Both the position numbers and the translations under genes were made by a program. From JBBDMC01 sp963826055 (GTDB lineage Bacteria > Pseudomonadota > Alphaproteobacteria > Rhizobiales > Kaistiaceae), in the NCBI GenBank assembly GCA_963826055.1, contig CAWGVO010000002.1:62001-126000 (forward strand): a stretch of DNA of 64,000 nucleotides. The letters run 5' to 3'. Below the pieces are notes generated by a model. That model did not search any database. It saw only the letters and a program-made list of their open reading frames with translations, and was not told the origin of the DNA. Numbering within the stretch: the first letter of the stretch is position 1; the number at the start of each line of letters is the position of its first letter. Of this stretch, positions 23,467 to 33,249 are shown one piece after another.

Positions 23467-25865
23467 GCGGGGCGATATTGCTCCGTGCGGTTGTAACGCT
23501 GGCCGGCCGGGCACCGTGGCTCGCCGGCATCGCGGTTGCGGCCGCGCTGTTGGCGCACATGCCAACCGTCGTCCAAGCGGCCGATGCCGGTGCGGCGGTC
23601 TATCGCCCCGCTTCCGTGAGCGCTCCAGCCGCACCGTCGCCCGGCAAGCCAGGCTCCCAGATGGTTCTGGAGTCGGACCAGCTGGTCTACGACTACGACA
23701 ACGACACGGTGTCGGCGGTCGGCAACGTCACCATCTACTACGGCGGGTACACCCTTCAGGCGGCGAAAGTCACGTACAAGAAGCGCAGCGGCCGGCTGAT
23801 CGCCGAAGGCAACGTGACACTCACCGACCCGACCGGGGCAGTCGTCGCCTCGAGTTACGTCGATGTGACCGACGACTTCCGCGACGGGTTCGTCCAATCC
23901 TTGCGGGTCGACACGCCGGAGCGGGCCCATTTCACCGCGGAAAGCGCTCAACGCAGTGGAGGCGAGGTCACGACGTTCGTCAACGGCGCCTATACCGCCT
24001 GTGAGGCTTGCAAGGACCATCCTGAGAAGCCTCCGCTTTGGAACGTCAGGGCCGCCAAGATCGTGGTCAATCAGAAGGAGCGCATGGTTTATTTCACCGA
24101 TGCCCGGATCGAGTTCTTCGGGCTGCCGGTGGCCTGGCTCCCCTATTTCGCCATGGCCGACCCGTCGGTGTCGCGCAAGACCGGCTTTCTGGCGCCACAA
24201 ATCGGCTACTCCGCCAAGCTCGGGGCTTATGCGTCTCTTCCGTACTACTGGGCGCTAGGCCCAAATTACGACCTAACGTTCACGCCCAGCATATATTCGC
24301 GGCAGGGTTTCCTCGGCGAGGTCGAATGGCGTCACCGGCTGGAGCACGGCCAATACACGGTGGCCGCCGCGGGAATCAAACAGGCCAACAAGGACGCTTT
24401 CGATCCAGCCTCGGCGTCGTACCGTGATTGGCGTGGCGGCATCCGGACCACCGGCCAGTTCTACCTCAATCAGGACTGGACGCTCGGATGGGACGGGACA
24501 CTCAGCAGCGACCGCACATTCACCCGTGACTATTCGGTTCTCAACGACGACACCTCCGAGACCATCTCAACAATCCATCTGACAGGCCTGCACGACCGGA
24601 ACTTCGCCGAAGCTCGCGCCTCGTATTTCCAGATCCTCACCGACCGAACGGGCAATCCCCTCGATCCACTTGACCCTGACAATGCATTCAATCAGGGGCG
24701 TCAGGCCGTAGTCGTGCCGGTGGTCGACTATCATCGCATCGCGGACGATCCGGTGCTCGGAGGCGAAGTCTCGTTCAGATCCAACCTGACGTCGCTCACG
24801 CGAGCCGAGGACGACCCATTCCTTGTGGGCGACACGTACTATCATGGCACTGCGGGCACGACGGTTCGGACGACGAAAGAGATTTCGTGGCAACGCCAGT
24901 TCATCGGTCCGTTCGGTCAGGTCATTACGCCCTATCTTTCCCTGCGCGGCGATGCCTTCTTCCTCGGCGGACAGACGTCGATGGCCACCACCGACGGCCT
25001 GACGTCATCGTCAACGGCCTTTCGCTTCATGCCAACCGCTGCGGTTGAGTGGAGCCTGCCGCTGCTGGTGACCAGCGGAGGCACCACGCAGACGATAACG
25101 CCGATCGCACAACTCATCGTTAGGCCCAACGAAATGGGCATCGGTACGCTTCCGAACAACGACGCGCAGAGCCTCGTGTTCGACTCGTCCAACCTGTTCG
25201 ATATCGACAAGTTCTCCGGCGATGACCGTGTCGAGGGCGGCACAGTCGCCAACATCGGGCTCAAATACACCGCCGACTTCGAAGGCGGCGCCTCGATCGA
25301 CAGCACGATCGGCCAATCGATCCACCTTGCCGGCGCCAACTCCTACGCGACTCAGGACCTGGCCAACGTCGGGCCCGATTCCGGCCTCGAGAACAAGCTC
25401 TCTGACTACGTCGCGGGCGTCACCGTCGATACCGGTCTCGGCCCTCGCTTCTCGGCGCGCACGCGACTCGATCAGGCGACGCTGATGGTCAATCGGGTCG
25501 AACTGGAGGCGACCACCGCGCTCGGACCCGTCACGGCCTCGACTGCCTATCTCTACCTGCGCAACAATCCGAACAGCGGCATTTCGTCGCCAGCCTCGGT
25601 CGTGCGCAGCGCGGCCTCAGTGAATCTGGCTTCAAACTGGCGCGCGTTTGGCTCGTTCACGTACGATATCGCCAACTCGGCCGTGGCCAGCGACAGCTTC
25701 GGAGTTGCTTTCGACAACGATTGCCTGACATTTTCGCTCGCCTATAGCGCGACGCGCAAGAGTTACACCGACATCGCTCCGGACCGTTGGCTGAACGTCC
25801 GCTTGCAGCTGCGCACAATCGGCGAAAGCAGCGTCAACTCGAATTTGAGCAGCCTGACCAATTGA
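23463..25865 (+). CDS. lptD: LPS-assembly outer-membrane protein LptD
   Basis: An 800-residue outer-membrane translocon inserting lipopolysaccharide in the outer leaflet with LptE. The signal peptide is about residues 1-40 (core WLAGIAVAAALLAHMP). The OstA jellyroll is about 65-200, with QLVYDYDNDTVSAVGNVTIY as its first strands. The long C-terminal barrel runs to the end (PYYWALGPNYDLTFTPSIYS onward). Cysteines are seen at the jellyroll (TACEACKDH) and near the end (FDNDCLTF), a set that could form the disulfide between domains as in other LptD proteins. The length is normal. The coupled surA gene downstream encodes a chaperone that helps LptD fold. Confidence 0.95.
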   Translation: MSGAILLRAVVTLAGRAPWLAGIAVAAALLAHMPTVVQAADAGAAVYRPASVSAPAAPSPGKPGSQMVLESDQLVYDYDNDTVSAVGNVTIYYGGYTLQAAKVTYKKRSGRLIAEGNVTLTDPTGAVVASSYVDVTDDFRDGFVQSLRVDTPERAHFTAESAQRSGGEVTTFVNGAYTACEACKDHPEKPPLWNVRAAKIVVNQKERMVYFTDARIEFFGLPVAWLPYFAMADPSVSRKTGFLAPQIGYSAKLGAYASLPYYWALGPNYDLTFTPSIYSRQGFLGEVEWRHRLEHGQYTVAAAGIKQANKDAFDPASASYRDWRGGIRTTGQFYLNQDWTLGWDGTLSSDRTFTRDYSVLNDDTSETISTIHLTGLHDRNFAEARASYFQILTDRTGNPLDPLDPDNAFNQGRQAVVVPVVDYHRIADDPVLGGEVSFRSNLTSLTRAEDDPFLVGDTYYHGTAGTTVRTTKEISWQRQFIGPFGQVITPYLSLRGDAFFLGGQTSMATTDGLTSSSTAFRFMPTAAVEWSLPLLVTSGGTTQTITPIAQLIVRPNEMGIGTLPNNDAQSLVFDSSNLFDIDKFSGDDRVEGGTVANIGLKYTADFEGGASIDSTIGQSIHLAGANSYATQDLANVGPDSGLENKLSDYVAGVTVDTGLGPRFSARTRLDQATLMVNRVELEATTALGPVTASTAYLYLRNNPNSGISSPASVVRSAASVNLASNWRAFGSFTYDIANSAVASDSFGVAFDNDCLTFSLAYSATRKSYTDIAPDRWLNVRLQLRTIGESSVNSNLSSLTN

Positions 25866-25914
25866 CCGCCTTGCTCCTCTGCGATTTTCTCTTTCTTTCG
25901 CCCCAATCGACGCA

Positions 25915-26976
25915 ATGATGCGGCGGCGCTTGGTGAGGTGGCGGAGCAAACCATTGAGCATAGTCGGCAATCGCGAACTGGCCCGTGTGGCTGTGGTGGT
26001 CGGGGTGGTTTTGGGCGCCGCTGCATTGGGCGGATGCAGCGCAGTTTCCAACGTGTTCAACCGTGGCCCTTCTGTAACCGTCGAACGAACGCCGGGGGGA
26101 GATAAGCCGACCGTCGACGTCGGCACGATAAAGGGCAACAGCTCGATTGCCGTGCTCGTCAACGATCAACCGATCACGCGATATGACATCAAACAACGTG
26201 CGGCGCTGATGCGCATTGGCGGGGCAACAGGCGGCGAAAAGGCGGCGACGGAGGAACTCGTCGACGAAACTCTCAAAATGTATGAGGCGGCCAAGCGCAG
26301 CGTGAGCGTGGCTGATGGCCGGATCGATGCCGCCTATGCCTCGATTGCCAGCAACCTGAAGATGACGCCGGCGCAGCTGACCCAGGCGCTCGCCGGCCAG
26401 GGCGTCGACAGCATGACATTGAAGGACAGGTTGCGGGCCCAGATGACCTGGCAGCAATTGGTCGTGCGCCGTACCCAGGCGGAGGCGCTCGTCAAGAAAG
26501 CCGACGTTACACAGGCCCTGCTGGCGAAGGGCGACCCGAATTCGATGACAAGCACCGAGTACACGTTGCAGCAGATCGTCTTCGTGGTGCCGTCAGGCTC
26601 GCCGGACGCCCTCTACGCGCAGCGCCGGCGAGAGGCGGAGGCGTTCCGTTCGCGCTTCTCGGGATGTGACCGGAGCCTCGATCAGGCCAAGCAGCTGAGG
26701 GGCGTGGTGGTGAAGGACATCGGACGTCGCGACTCGAGCCAGCTTCAAGGGCCGCAGGGCGAAGCGATCCAGAAGACGGCGGCCGGCAAGACTGCTCCGC
26801 CCATGCAGACCGATCAGGGCATCGAACTGATCGCAGTGTGCACGTCACGTGACATCCACAGCTCCGCCATCGCGGAAGCCGAGGTTCAGGACCAACTGCT
26901 TTCCAAGCAGAGCGAGGAGATCGGCAAGGAGTACCTGAAAGAGCTGCGCGATCGTGCCATCATCGAGTACCGTTGA
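25915..26976 (+). CDS. surA: SurA-like periplasmic chaperone, predicted lipoprotein
   Basis: A 353-residue SurA-family chaperone for outer-membrane proteins. The SurA N-terminal domain starts at SSIAVLVNDQPITRYDIKQR (about 78) with ELVDETLKMYEAAKRSV. One parvulin-like region (TLQQIVFVVPSGS to IELIAVCTS, about 215-312) follows. The N-terminus is odd: a 22-residue basic stretch, then a hydrophobic core ending in the lipobox LGGC (Cys41), predicting a membrane-anchored lipoprotein instead of soluble SurA. It sits after lptD and before pdxA and rsmA, the classical lptD-surA-pdxA-rsmA order, which supports the call despite weak parvulin similarity. Confidence 0.88.
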   Translation: MMRRRLVRWRSKPLSIVGNRELARVAVVVGVVLGAAALGGCSAVSNVFNRGPSVTVERTPGGDKPTVDVGTIKGNSSIAVLVNDQPITRYDIKQRAALMRIGGATGGEKAATEELVDETLKMYEAAKRSVSVADGRIDAAYASIASNLKMTPAQLTQALAGQGVDSMTLKDRLRAQMTWQQLVVRRTQAEALVKKADVTQALLAKGDPNSMTSTEYTLQQIVFVVPSGSPDALYAQRRREAEAFRSRFSGCDRSLDQAKQLRGVVVKDIGRRDSSQLQGPQGEAIQKTAAGKTAPPMQTDQGIELIAVCTSRDIHSSAIAEAEVQDQLLSKQSEEIGKEYLKELRDRAIIEYR

Positions 26977-26982
26977 GGAAAG

Positions 26983-28014
26983 ATGGCGCGGGATAAAGCG
27001 CCGGAGCTGCTGCCGCTAGCGCTGACGATGGGTGAACCCGCTGGCGTGGGGCCTGATCTTACCCTGGTGGCATGGACACGTCGGCGCGATCTTCGTCTGC
27101 CCGCGTTCTACTGCCTCGGCGACGCCGCTCTGCTGTCGAAACGCGCCAAGATCCTTGGTCTTGCGTGTCCTATCGAGGCGGTTTCTGTATCCGAGGTCGC
27201 AGCATGCTTCGACCGGGCGCTTCCGGTGGTGTCTCTGGAAGCATCGGTCACGGTGGATGCCGGCCGACCCGACCCAGCCAACGCTCCGGCGGTGATTGAG
27301 GCGATCGCACGAGCGGTTGGCGACGTGCGCGCCGGGGCCGCCGCCGCGGTAGTCACCAACCCAATCAACAAAAAGACGCTCTACGATGCCGGCTTTCGCC
27401 ATCCCGGGCACACGGAGTTCCTGGGAACGCTCTCGGCAGCGTGGACCGGAACGGCCGCCCGGCCGGTGATGATGCTGGCGGGGCCCGAACTGAAAACGGT
27501 GCCTGTCACCATACACATGCCACTCAGGGAGGTTGCAGCGGCGCTTTCGCTGGACCTGATCGTTGAGACCGGAAAGGCGGTTGCGCGCGATCTTCAACGC
27601 CGGTTCGCGACACCACATCCGCGCCTCGCCGTAGCGGGTCTCAATCCACATGCTGGCGAGGGCGGCTCCCTCGGTGACGAAGAGGAACGGATCGTACGGC
27701 CGGCGGTCGCGGCGCTCAACAGCGAAGGAATCGTGACTGTGGGGCCGCTTGCCGCCGATACCATGTTCCACCCGGCGGCGCGGGCAAGCTACGACGCGGC
27801 GCTGTGCATGTACCATGACCAGGCGTTGATTCCGGTCAAGACACTGTCGTTCGCGGAGACGGTGAACGTCACGCTTGGCTTGGCTTTTGTCCGCACCTCG
27901 CCGGACCACGGCACTGCCCTTGACATCGCCGGGACGGGTCGCGGCGATCCCTCAAGCCTGGCGGCGGCGCTGCGGCTCGCCGCCGAACTTCGCCACAACG
28001 AAATGGCGCAATGA
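26983..28014 (+). CDS. pdxA: 4-hydroxythreonine-4-phosphate dehydrogenase
   Basis: A 343-residue cytosolic enzyme oxidising 4-phosphohydroxy-L-threonine with NAD in pyridoxal phosphate (vitamin B6) synthesis. Family motifs are MGEPAGVGPDL at the start, HPGHTEFLG (metal histidine, near 138), PVTIHMPL, GLNPHAGEGG near 222, MYHDQALIPVK near 278 and TSPDHGTALDIAG near 308. The length is normal. A purine-rich GAGGAAAG stands before the ATG. The stop overlaps the rsmA ATG (28011-28014), so the two are translationally coupled. Confidence 0.96.
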   Translation: MARDKAPELLPLALTMGEPAGVGPDLTLVAWTRRRDLRLPAFYCLGDAALLSKRAKILGLACPIEAVSVSEVAACFDRALPVVSLEASVTVDAGRPDPANAPAVIEAIARAVGDVRAGAAAAVVTNPINKKTLYDAGFRHPGHTEFLGTLSAAWTGTAARPVMMLAGPELKTVPVTIHMPLREVAAALSLDLIVETGKAVARDLQRRFATPHPRLAVAGLNPHAGEGGSLGDEEERIVRPAVAALNSEGIVTVGPLAADTMFHPAARASYDAALCMYHDQALIPVKTLSFAETVNVTLGLAFVRTSPDHGTALDIAGTGRGDPSSLAAALRLAAELRHNEMAQ

Positions 28015-28865
28015 GCCAGATCGACGATCTGCCGCCGCTGCGGGAGATCATTCGGAGCCACGGCCTCAGCGCACGTAAGTCGCTCGGCCAGAATTTCCTG
28101 CTCGATCTCAATCTCACAGCGCGAATCGCCCGCGCCGCCGGCGACCTCACCGGCGTAACGGTGATCGAGGTTGGTCCGGGGCCCGGCGGGCTCACGCGCG
28201 CGCTAGTTGCCGCGGGTGCCAAGCGGGTGGTGGCAATCGAGCGGGACGAACGGTGCATTGCGGCGCTGGAGGAAATCGGCCGGCACTATCCCGGGCGGCT
28301 GGAAATCGTCGCCGCCGACGCCCTGGCCACCGACATGGCCGGCCTCGCCCAACCGCCGGCCAGGATCATTGCAAACCTCCCGTACAATATCGCCACCCCG
28401 CTTCTGATCGGCTGGCTGAAGGCCGAGCCGTGGCCGCCGTGGTACGAGTTGATGACGCTGATGTTTCAGCGGGAGGTGGCGGAACGTATCGTCGCCAGTC
28501 CTGGCGACAGCGCCTACGGCAGGCTCAGCGTGCTGGTCGGATGGCGCTGCGACGCGGCCATTCTCTTCGACGTCGCCGCGAGCGCATTTACACCGCCACC
28601 GAAGGTGACTTCGTCGGTTGTCAGCTTCGTTCCCCGGCCGGCGCCGATGCCCTGCAACGCAACGACTCTCGAACGAGTAACGGCCGCCGCGTTTGGACAG
28701 AGGCGCAAGATGCTGCGGCAAAGCCTGCGGTCGCTCGGGGGCGACGTCGCCCGTCTGCTTGCCGACGCGGGCATCGAGGGGACGCGGCGCGCGGAGGAAA
28801 TCGACATAGAGGGCTTCGTCGACCTGGCTCGTGCCTGTGATGCGCCGGGCTCGGAAACGCGCTGA
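28011..28865 (+). CDS. rsmA: 16S rRNA dimethyladenosine transferase
   Basis: A 284-residue methyltransferase that dimethylates two adjacent adenines near the 3' end of 16S rRNA in late 30S assembly; it uses S-adenosylmethionine. Motifs visible are SLGQNFLLD near 24, VIEVGPGPGGLTRAL near 50 (SAM loop) and NLPYNIATPLL near 119 (target-base motif), plus a C-terminal helical domain ending EEIDIEGFVDLARA. Loss usually gives kasugamycin resistance. It ends the lpt-surA-pdxA-rsmA operon and is convergent with gmk, 22 bp away. Confidence 0.96.
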   Translation: MSQIDDLPPLREIIRSHGLSARKSLGQNFLLDLNLTARIARAAGDLTGVTVIEVGPGPGGLTRALVAAGAKRVVAIERDERCIAALEEIGRHYPGRLEIVAADALATDMAGLAQPPARIIANLPYNIATPLLIGWLKAEPWPPWYELMTLMFQREVAERIVASPGDSAYGRLSVLVGWRCDAAILFDVAASAFTPPPKVTSSVVSFVPRPAPMPCNATTLERVTAAAFGQRRKMLRQSLRSLGGDVARLLADAGIEGTRRAEEIDIEGFVDLARACDAPGSETR

Positions 28866-28887
28866 TCGCCACGGTCCTGTTCCAGGA

Positions 28888-29529
28888 TCAGGTCTGCGAC
28901 AGAAGTTCCGTAACGAGCCCGTCGAGCGTCGGGTGCCGACTGCGTTTCTGGCGCTCGGCGACCAGGATCGCGCGCACGATCGAGAGCGACTTCTGCAAAT
29001 CGTCGTTAACGATCACGTATTCATACTCACTCCAGTGCTCAATCTCGGTGCGCGCGTTGGCAAGGCGGCGCTTGATCGTTTCGGCGTTGTCTTCGGCCCG
29101 ACGCTCGAGACGGGCGCGCAACTCGGCCATCGATGGCGGCAACACGAACACCCGAACGACGTCGTCCGGCAGTTTCTCGACGATCTGACGGGTTCCCTGC
29201 CAATCGATGTCGAAGAGCACGTCAGCACCCGTCCTCAACGCCTGCTCGACCGGCGCGCGGGGGGTGCCATAGAGCTTACCGTGAACCTCGGCCCATTCGA
29301 GCAGGTCGCCCCTCTCGCGCATCTGGGCGAAGCGTTCGCCATCGATGAAATGGTAGTGGACTCCGTCGACCTCGCTCGGGCGACGTGTCCGGGTGGTTAC
29401 CGAGATGGAGAGGTCGAGGTCAGCTTCGGTTTCGAGCAGCATCCGTGCCAGCGTCGACTTTCCGGCGCCGGACGGCGACGACAGCACCAGCAGCAGACCG
29501 CGCCGGGACGGATCTCGGGCTTCAGCCAT
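28888..29529 (-). CDS. gmk: Guanylate kinase
   Basis: A 213-residue cytosolic kinase that phosphorylates GMP to GDP. The P-loop SSPSGAGKSTL is near residue 18, and the GMP-binding segment SVTTRTRRPSEVDGVHYHF near 40-60. The lid and core continue to DDLQKSLSIVRAILVAERQK. The length is normal. It is 2 bp downstream of the yicC-family gene on the same strand, a conserved pair in alphaproteobacteria, so the two are co-transcribed. Confidence 0.96.
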   Translation of the reverse strand: MAEARDPSRRGLLLVLSSPSGAGKSTLARMLLETEADLDLSISVTTRTRRPSEVDGVHYHFIDGERFAQMRERGDLLEWAEVHGKLYGTPRAPVEQALRTGADVLFDIDWQGTRQIVEKLPDDVVRVFVLPPSMAELRARLERRAEDNAETIKRRLANARTEIEHWSEYEYVIVNDDLQKSLSIVRAILVAERQKRSRHPTLDGLVTELLSQT

Positions 29530-29531
29530 GG

Positions 29532-30419
29532 CTACTCCAGATTTTGGATCTGCTCGCGCAGCTGGTCGACGAGCGACTTCAGCTCAAGCCCGATCGTCGT
29601 TACACCACGGTCGTTGGACTTGGCACACAGCGTATTTACTTCGCGATTGAATTCCTGGGCGAGGAAATCGAGCCGACGGCCGACAGGGCCGCCCTGGGCG
29701 AGCAGATCGCGGGTGGCGGCAATGTGTGCGTCGAGGCGATCGATCTCTTCGCGGATGTCGGCCTTGTTGGCGAGCAGGACGGCCTCCTGATACAGGCGGT
29801 CCGGGTCGAGCGTGGGCGCGGCATCGAGAAGTGCCGCGATTTGCTCGGCAAGGCGTGCACGAACGGAGTCCGGGGTGCGCGCCGGCGATGCTTCGGCCGA
29901 GCGGACGAGGCGCTCGATATCATCCAGCCGGGTGCGCAGAACCAACGCGATCGCGTCACCCTCCCGCCGGCGGACCTGCAGCAGCTCAGCGAGGGCACTC
30001 GCCAGGTCGGCAAGGATCAGGTCCGCCAGCCGCTTCCGCGCCTCCTCGTCCAACTCCGCATCCGCGGTTTCCATCACCCCTCGGAGGGACAGGATGCCAT
30101 CGAGCGTCGGCGGCTGGACCTGAAGCCGCCCGGCGACCTTCTCCATCGCTGCCGCGACCTCCGCCAGGACATCCTCATTGATGCGAATTCGCCCGGCGGC
30201 CGTTTGCTGGCGCGTTGTAAGCGTGGCCTGGACACTGCCGCGCGCCAGCCCGGCGCTGAGGCCCTCGCGTGCCCCCATCTCGATGTATTCGAAACCCGGT
30301 GGCAGCCGCAGCCGGATGTCCAGGCCCTTGCCGTTGACCGACCGCAGTTCCCAGGTCCACCGATAGCCTTCGCCGCCGCCGTCGCGGCGGGCAAAGCCGG
30401 TCATGCTGAACACAGGCAT
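29532..30419 (-). CDS. yicC: YicC-family endoribonuclease
   Basis: A 295-residue protein starting MPVFSMTGFARRDG. The SMTGFAR phrase is the family signature, followed by WELRSVNGKGLDIRLRLP, and the C-terminal YicC domain ends KSNDRGVTTIGLELKSLVDQ. Family members are metal-dependent endoribonucleases acting in RNA turnover. I chose the ATG at 30419; an ATG five codons in (30404) would begin at MTGFARR. The longer upstream frame is not protein-like. It lies between mltG and gmk in the same direction. Confidence 0.92.
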   Translation of the reverse strand: MPVFSMTGFARRDGGGEGYRWTWELRSVNGKGLDIRLRLPPGFEYIEMGAREGLSAGLARGSVQATLTTRQQTAAGRIRINEDVLAEVAAAMEKVAGRLQVQPPTLDGILSLRGVMETADAELDEEARKRLADLILADLASALAELLQVRRREGDAIALVLRTRLDDIERLVRSAEASPARTPDSVRARLAEQIAALLDAAPTLDPDRLYQEAVLLANKADIREEIDRLDAHIAATRDLLAQGGPVGRRLDFLAQEFNREVNTLCAKSNDRGVTTIGLELKSLVDQLREQIQNLE

Positions 30420-30505
30420 GGGCGAAGTAAGTCCCCGAGAAATCGGCGTCTCCAGCACCGACGCCATAAGGCCCGGACGCTCTGCGTTCAAGTCGGCAGG
30501 CACGG

Positions 30506-31813
30506 TTATTGTGGGCGGATGCGCGGCTGAAGCTGCATGGGGCCGTCGGCAGCCGCCGGCGCGGAAGGCGACAGCGCCAATGGAGTATCGGCAGGCGTGG
30601 CGGGCTTCTGGCCGGCAGCCGCCTCGGCAGCGGCCGCCGCCGCAGCGCCACCATTGGCGCCCTGCGCAAGGCTATCCGCCGGCGTCGCCGAGGCGGCATT
30701 CTTGTTGATCTCCCGCCAGCGGGCAACGTTGCGCAGGTGCGCTTCGTAGGTCTCTGCAAACGTGTGGCCACCACTGCCGTCGGCGACGAAGAACAGATCG
30801 CGTGTCCTTGACGGGTTGGCGACCGCCTCGAGAGAGGCCCGACCGGGATTGGCAATCGGCCCGGGCGGCAGCCCATCCGCAACGTACGTGTTGTAGGGCG
30901 AGTTGGTATCGAGATCCGCGCGGCTGAGCGTGTAACCGTGCGGCTTACCGGAGCCCTTGAACAAAGCGTAGATCACCGTCGGATCCGACTGCAGACGCAT
31001 GTTGAGTCGAAGACGGTTGATGAAGACTGCCGCGACGCGGCTGCGCTCGTCGGCGAGCGACGTTTCCTTCTCGACGATCGAGGCAAGAACCACCAGTTGC
31101 TCCGGCGTAGTGATGGGCAGATCGGGCGCGCGGCGGCTCCATACGTCGGCCAAGACGGAATCGCGGTCCCGGCGCATGCGGTCGAGCAAATCCTGGCGGG
31201 TGTCGCCGCGGGTGAACTTGTACGTATCGGGAAGCAGCGTGCCCTCAGGTGGAACCTCGGTCACCTCACCAGCCAGCACGTCGTCTCCCATCAGGCGCTG
31301 CACCACCTGTTCACTGGTCAGGCCTTCCGGGATGGTGACCGAATAGAGAATGCCGCGACCGGTCACCATGGTGTCCATGATGTCGTGCATGCTGGCGTGA
31401 GCGGGGATCAGATACTCGCCGGCTTTCAGGCTCCGCTGCTGCTTGTTGACGACGACGCCGGCAACGAACAGCCATTTGCTGGAGATGAGGCCGTCCTGTT
31501 GCAGCTTGTCGGCGATGGCGCTTAGACCGGTCTGGTTCTCGACGTTGAAGGCGCGCGCCTGCTCCAATCCACTCGGATGATCGAACTGCGACTTGGCGAC
31601 GAAGATCGCCCCGCCAACGATCACCACGCCGATGACCACCATCGTCAGGACGAAATTGAAAAACACCACCAGCGGGTGGCGAACCGCCCGCGACCGCGCG
31701 GGCGGCGGAGGAACCTGCTCAGGTTGCAGAGCTTCTGACGGACTCTTGGGAGAGGCACGGCCGAGAGACGACGTCAGCCGCGCCGACAGGGACTCCGCGT
31801 CGTCGCCGTGCAT
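30506..31813 (-). CDS. mltG: Endolytic murein transglycosylase
   Basis: A 435-residue inner-membrane protein that cuts nascent glycan strands and helps set their length. A proline-rich cytoplasmic N-terminus is followed by one membrane segment (about 47-70, VFFNFVLTMVVIGVVIVGGA). The periplasmic YceG domain has the catalytic glutamate in ASIVEKETSL and the motif LQSDPTVIYAL ... NSPYNTY ... GLPPGPIANPG. The Ala-rich tail (about 385-435) is low complexity. The ATG at 31813 is chosen because AGGAGAG lies just upstream; an in-frame ATG at 31834 is an alternative. It follows fabF, a standard order. Confidence 0.93.
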   Translation of the reverse strand: MHGDDAESLSARLTSSLGRASPKSPSEALQPEQVPPPPARSRAVRHPLVVFFNFVLTMVVIGVVIVGGAIFVAKSQFDHPSGLEQARAFNVENQTGLSAIADKLQQDGLISSKWLFVAGVVVNKQQRSLKAGEYLIPAHASMHDIMDTMVTGRGILYSVTIPEGLTSEQVVQRLMGDDVLAGEVTEVPPEGTLLPDTYKFTRGDTRQDLLDRMRRDRDSVLADVWSRRAPDLPITTPEQLVVLASIVEKETSLADERSRVAAVFINRLRLNMRLQSDPTVIYALFKGSGKPHGYTLSRADLDTNSPYNTYVADGLPPGPIANPGRASLEAVANPSRTRDLFFVADGSGGHTFAETYEAHLRNVARWREINKNAASATPADSLAQGANGGAAAAAAAEAAAGQKPATPADTPLALSPSAPAAADGPMQLQPRIRPQ

Positions 31814-31926
31814 TTCTCTCCTGGCGTCCGCCATGTGGTCAGCTCTTGCCTTGATTCTCGGCGTTTGAGGCCGGCCGCAAGGCGACTTTAGCACTGAATA
31901 TGGCCAAAGCGGGATAGATCGGACGC

Positions 31927-33189
31927 TCAGACATGACGGCGGAAGACCAGCGAGGCGTTGGTCCCACCAAATCCGAACGAATTGGAGATCGCCACGTCCA
32001 CCTGCTTTTGCCGCGCCGTATGCGCCACGAGATCGATCGCCGTCACCACGGACGGGTTGTCGAGATTGAGGGTCGGCGGCACGACGTTGTCGCGGATCGC
32101 CAGCAGCGCGAAAATGGCCTCGACGGAGCCAGCAGCGCCGAGCAGGTGGCCGGTCGCGGATTTGGTCGATGACATGCTGATGCGGGCGGCCGCATTGCCG
32201 ACCAGGCGCTCGATCGCGCGCAATTCGATCTCGTCGCCGAGCTGGGTCGAGGTTCCGTGGGCGTTGATGTAGTCGATCTCGTCGGGTGAAACGTCCGCGC
32301 GGGTGAGCGCCATCTTCATGCAGCGCTCCGCTCCATCGCCGTCCTCGGCCGGCGCGGTAATGTGATAGGCGTCTCCGGAAAGCCCGTAGCCGACCACTTC
32401 GCCGTAGATCTTGGCGCCGCGTGCGAGCGCATGCTCGCGCTCTTCCAGCACCAGGATCCCTGCGCCTTCTCCCATGACGAAACCGTCGCGGTCGCGGTCG
32501 TAGGGACGCGACGCCTGGGTCGGCCGGTCGTTGAAGTGAGTCGACAGTGCCTTGCATGCGGCGAAGCCGGCGAGCGCCAGCCGGCCGACCGAGGATTCGG
32601 TACCTCCGGCGACCATCACGTCAGCATCGCCAAGCGCGATCAGGCGACCGGCGTCGCCGATGGCGTGGGCCCCGGTGGAGCACGCCGTCACCACCGAATG
32701 GTTGGGGCCTTTCAGGTGATGGCGAATCGAAACCTGGCCGGAGGCGAGATTGATCAGACGGCCCGGGATGAAGAACGGGCTGATGCGGCGCGGCCCACGG
32801 TCGCGCAGCGTGATGGCCGCGTCTTCGATACCAGCAAGCCCGCCGATGCCCGAGCCGATGAGCACGCCGGTGACGATCTGGTCGTCGTAGGTCTCGGGAT
32901 GCCAGTCTGCGTCATCAAGAGCCTGGGTGGCGGCAGCGACCGCGTAAACGATAAACGGGTCGACCTTGCGACTTTCCTTGGGCTCCATCCATTCATCCGG
33001 ATCGAACCCGCCATCGGCGGCGGGGCCGAGCGGAAGCTGGGCGGCTACCTGACAGGCCAGATCGTCGACGGGGAAGCTGTCAATCCGCTTGATCCCCGTC
33101 TTGCCGGCAATCAGGTTTGCCCATGTGGTCTCGACGCCGCAGCCAAGCGGCGACACCATGCCCAATCCCGTAACGACGACCCGTCTCAT
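31927..33189 (-). CDS. fabF: 3-oxoacyl-ACP synthase II
   Basis: A 420-residue condensing enzyme elongating acyl-ACP with malonyl-ACP. The catalytic triad is visible: cysteine in VTACSTGAHAIG, histidine in NAHGTSTQLGD, and histidine in KSATGHLLGAAGS. The length is normal. It lies 60 bp after acpP, whose product carries its substrate, in the order fabD-fabG-acpP-fabF. Confidence 0.97.
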   Translation of the reverse strand: MRRVVVTGLGMVSPLGCGVETTWANLIAGKTGIKRIDSFPVDDLACQVAAQLPLGPAADGGFDPDEWMEPKESRKVDPFIVYAVAAATQALDDADWHPETYDDQIVTGVLIGSGIGGLAGIEDAAITLRDRGPRRISPFFIPGRLINLASGQVSIRHHLKGPNHSVVTACSTGAHAIGDAGRLIALGDADVMVAGGTESSVGRLALAGFAACKALSTHFNDRPTQASRPYDRDRDGFVMGEGAGILVLEEREHALARGAKIYGEVVGYGLSGDAYHITAPAEDGDGAERCMKMALTRADVSPDEIDYINAHGTSTQLGDEIELRAIERLVGNAAARISMSSTKSATGHLLGAAGSVEAIFALLAIRDNVVPPTLNLDNPSVVTAIDLVAHTARQKQVDVAISNSFGFGGTNASLVFRRHV

Positions 33190-33249
33190 GGCAACTCCGC
33201 GGCTCCGACCGGCGAGGTCGGAGTCGGTCGCTCCAAGCTCAAACCCGGA

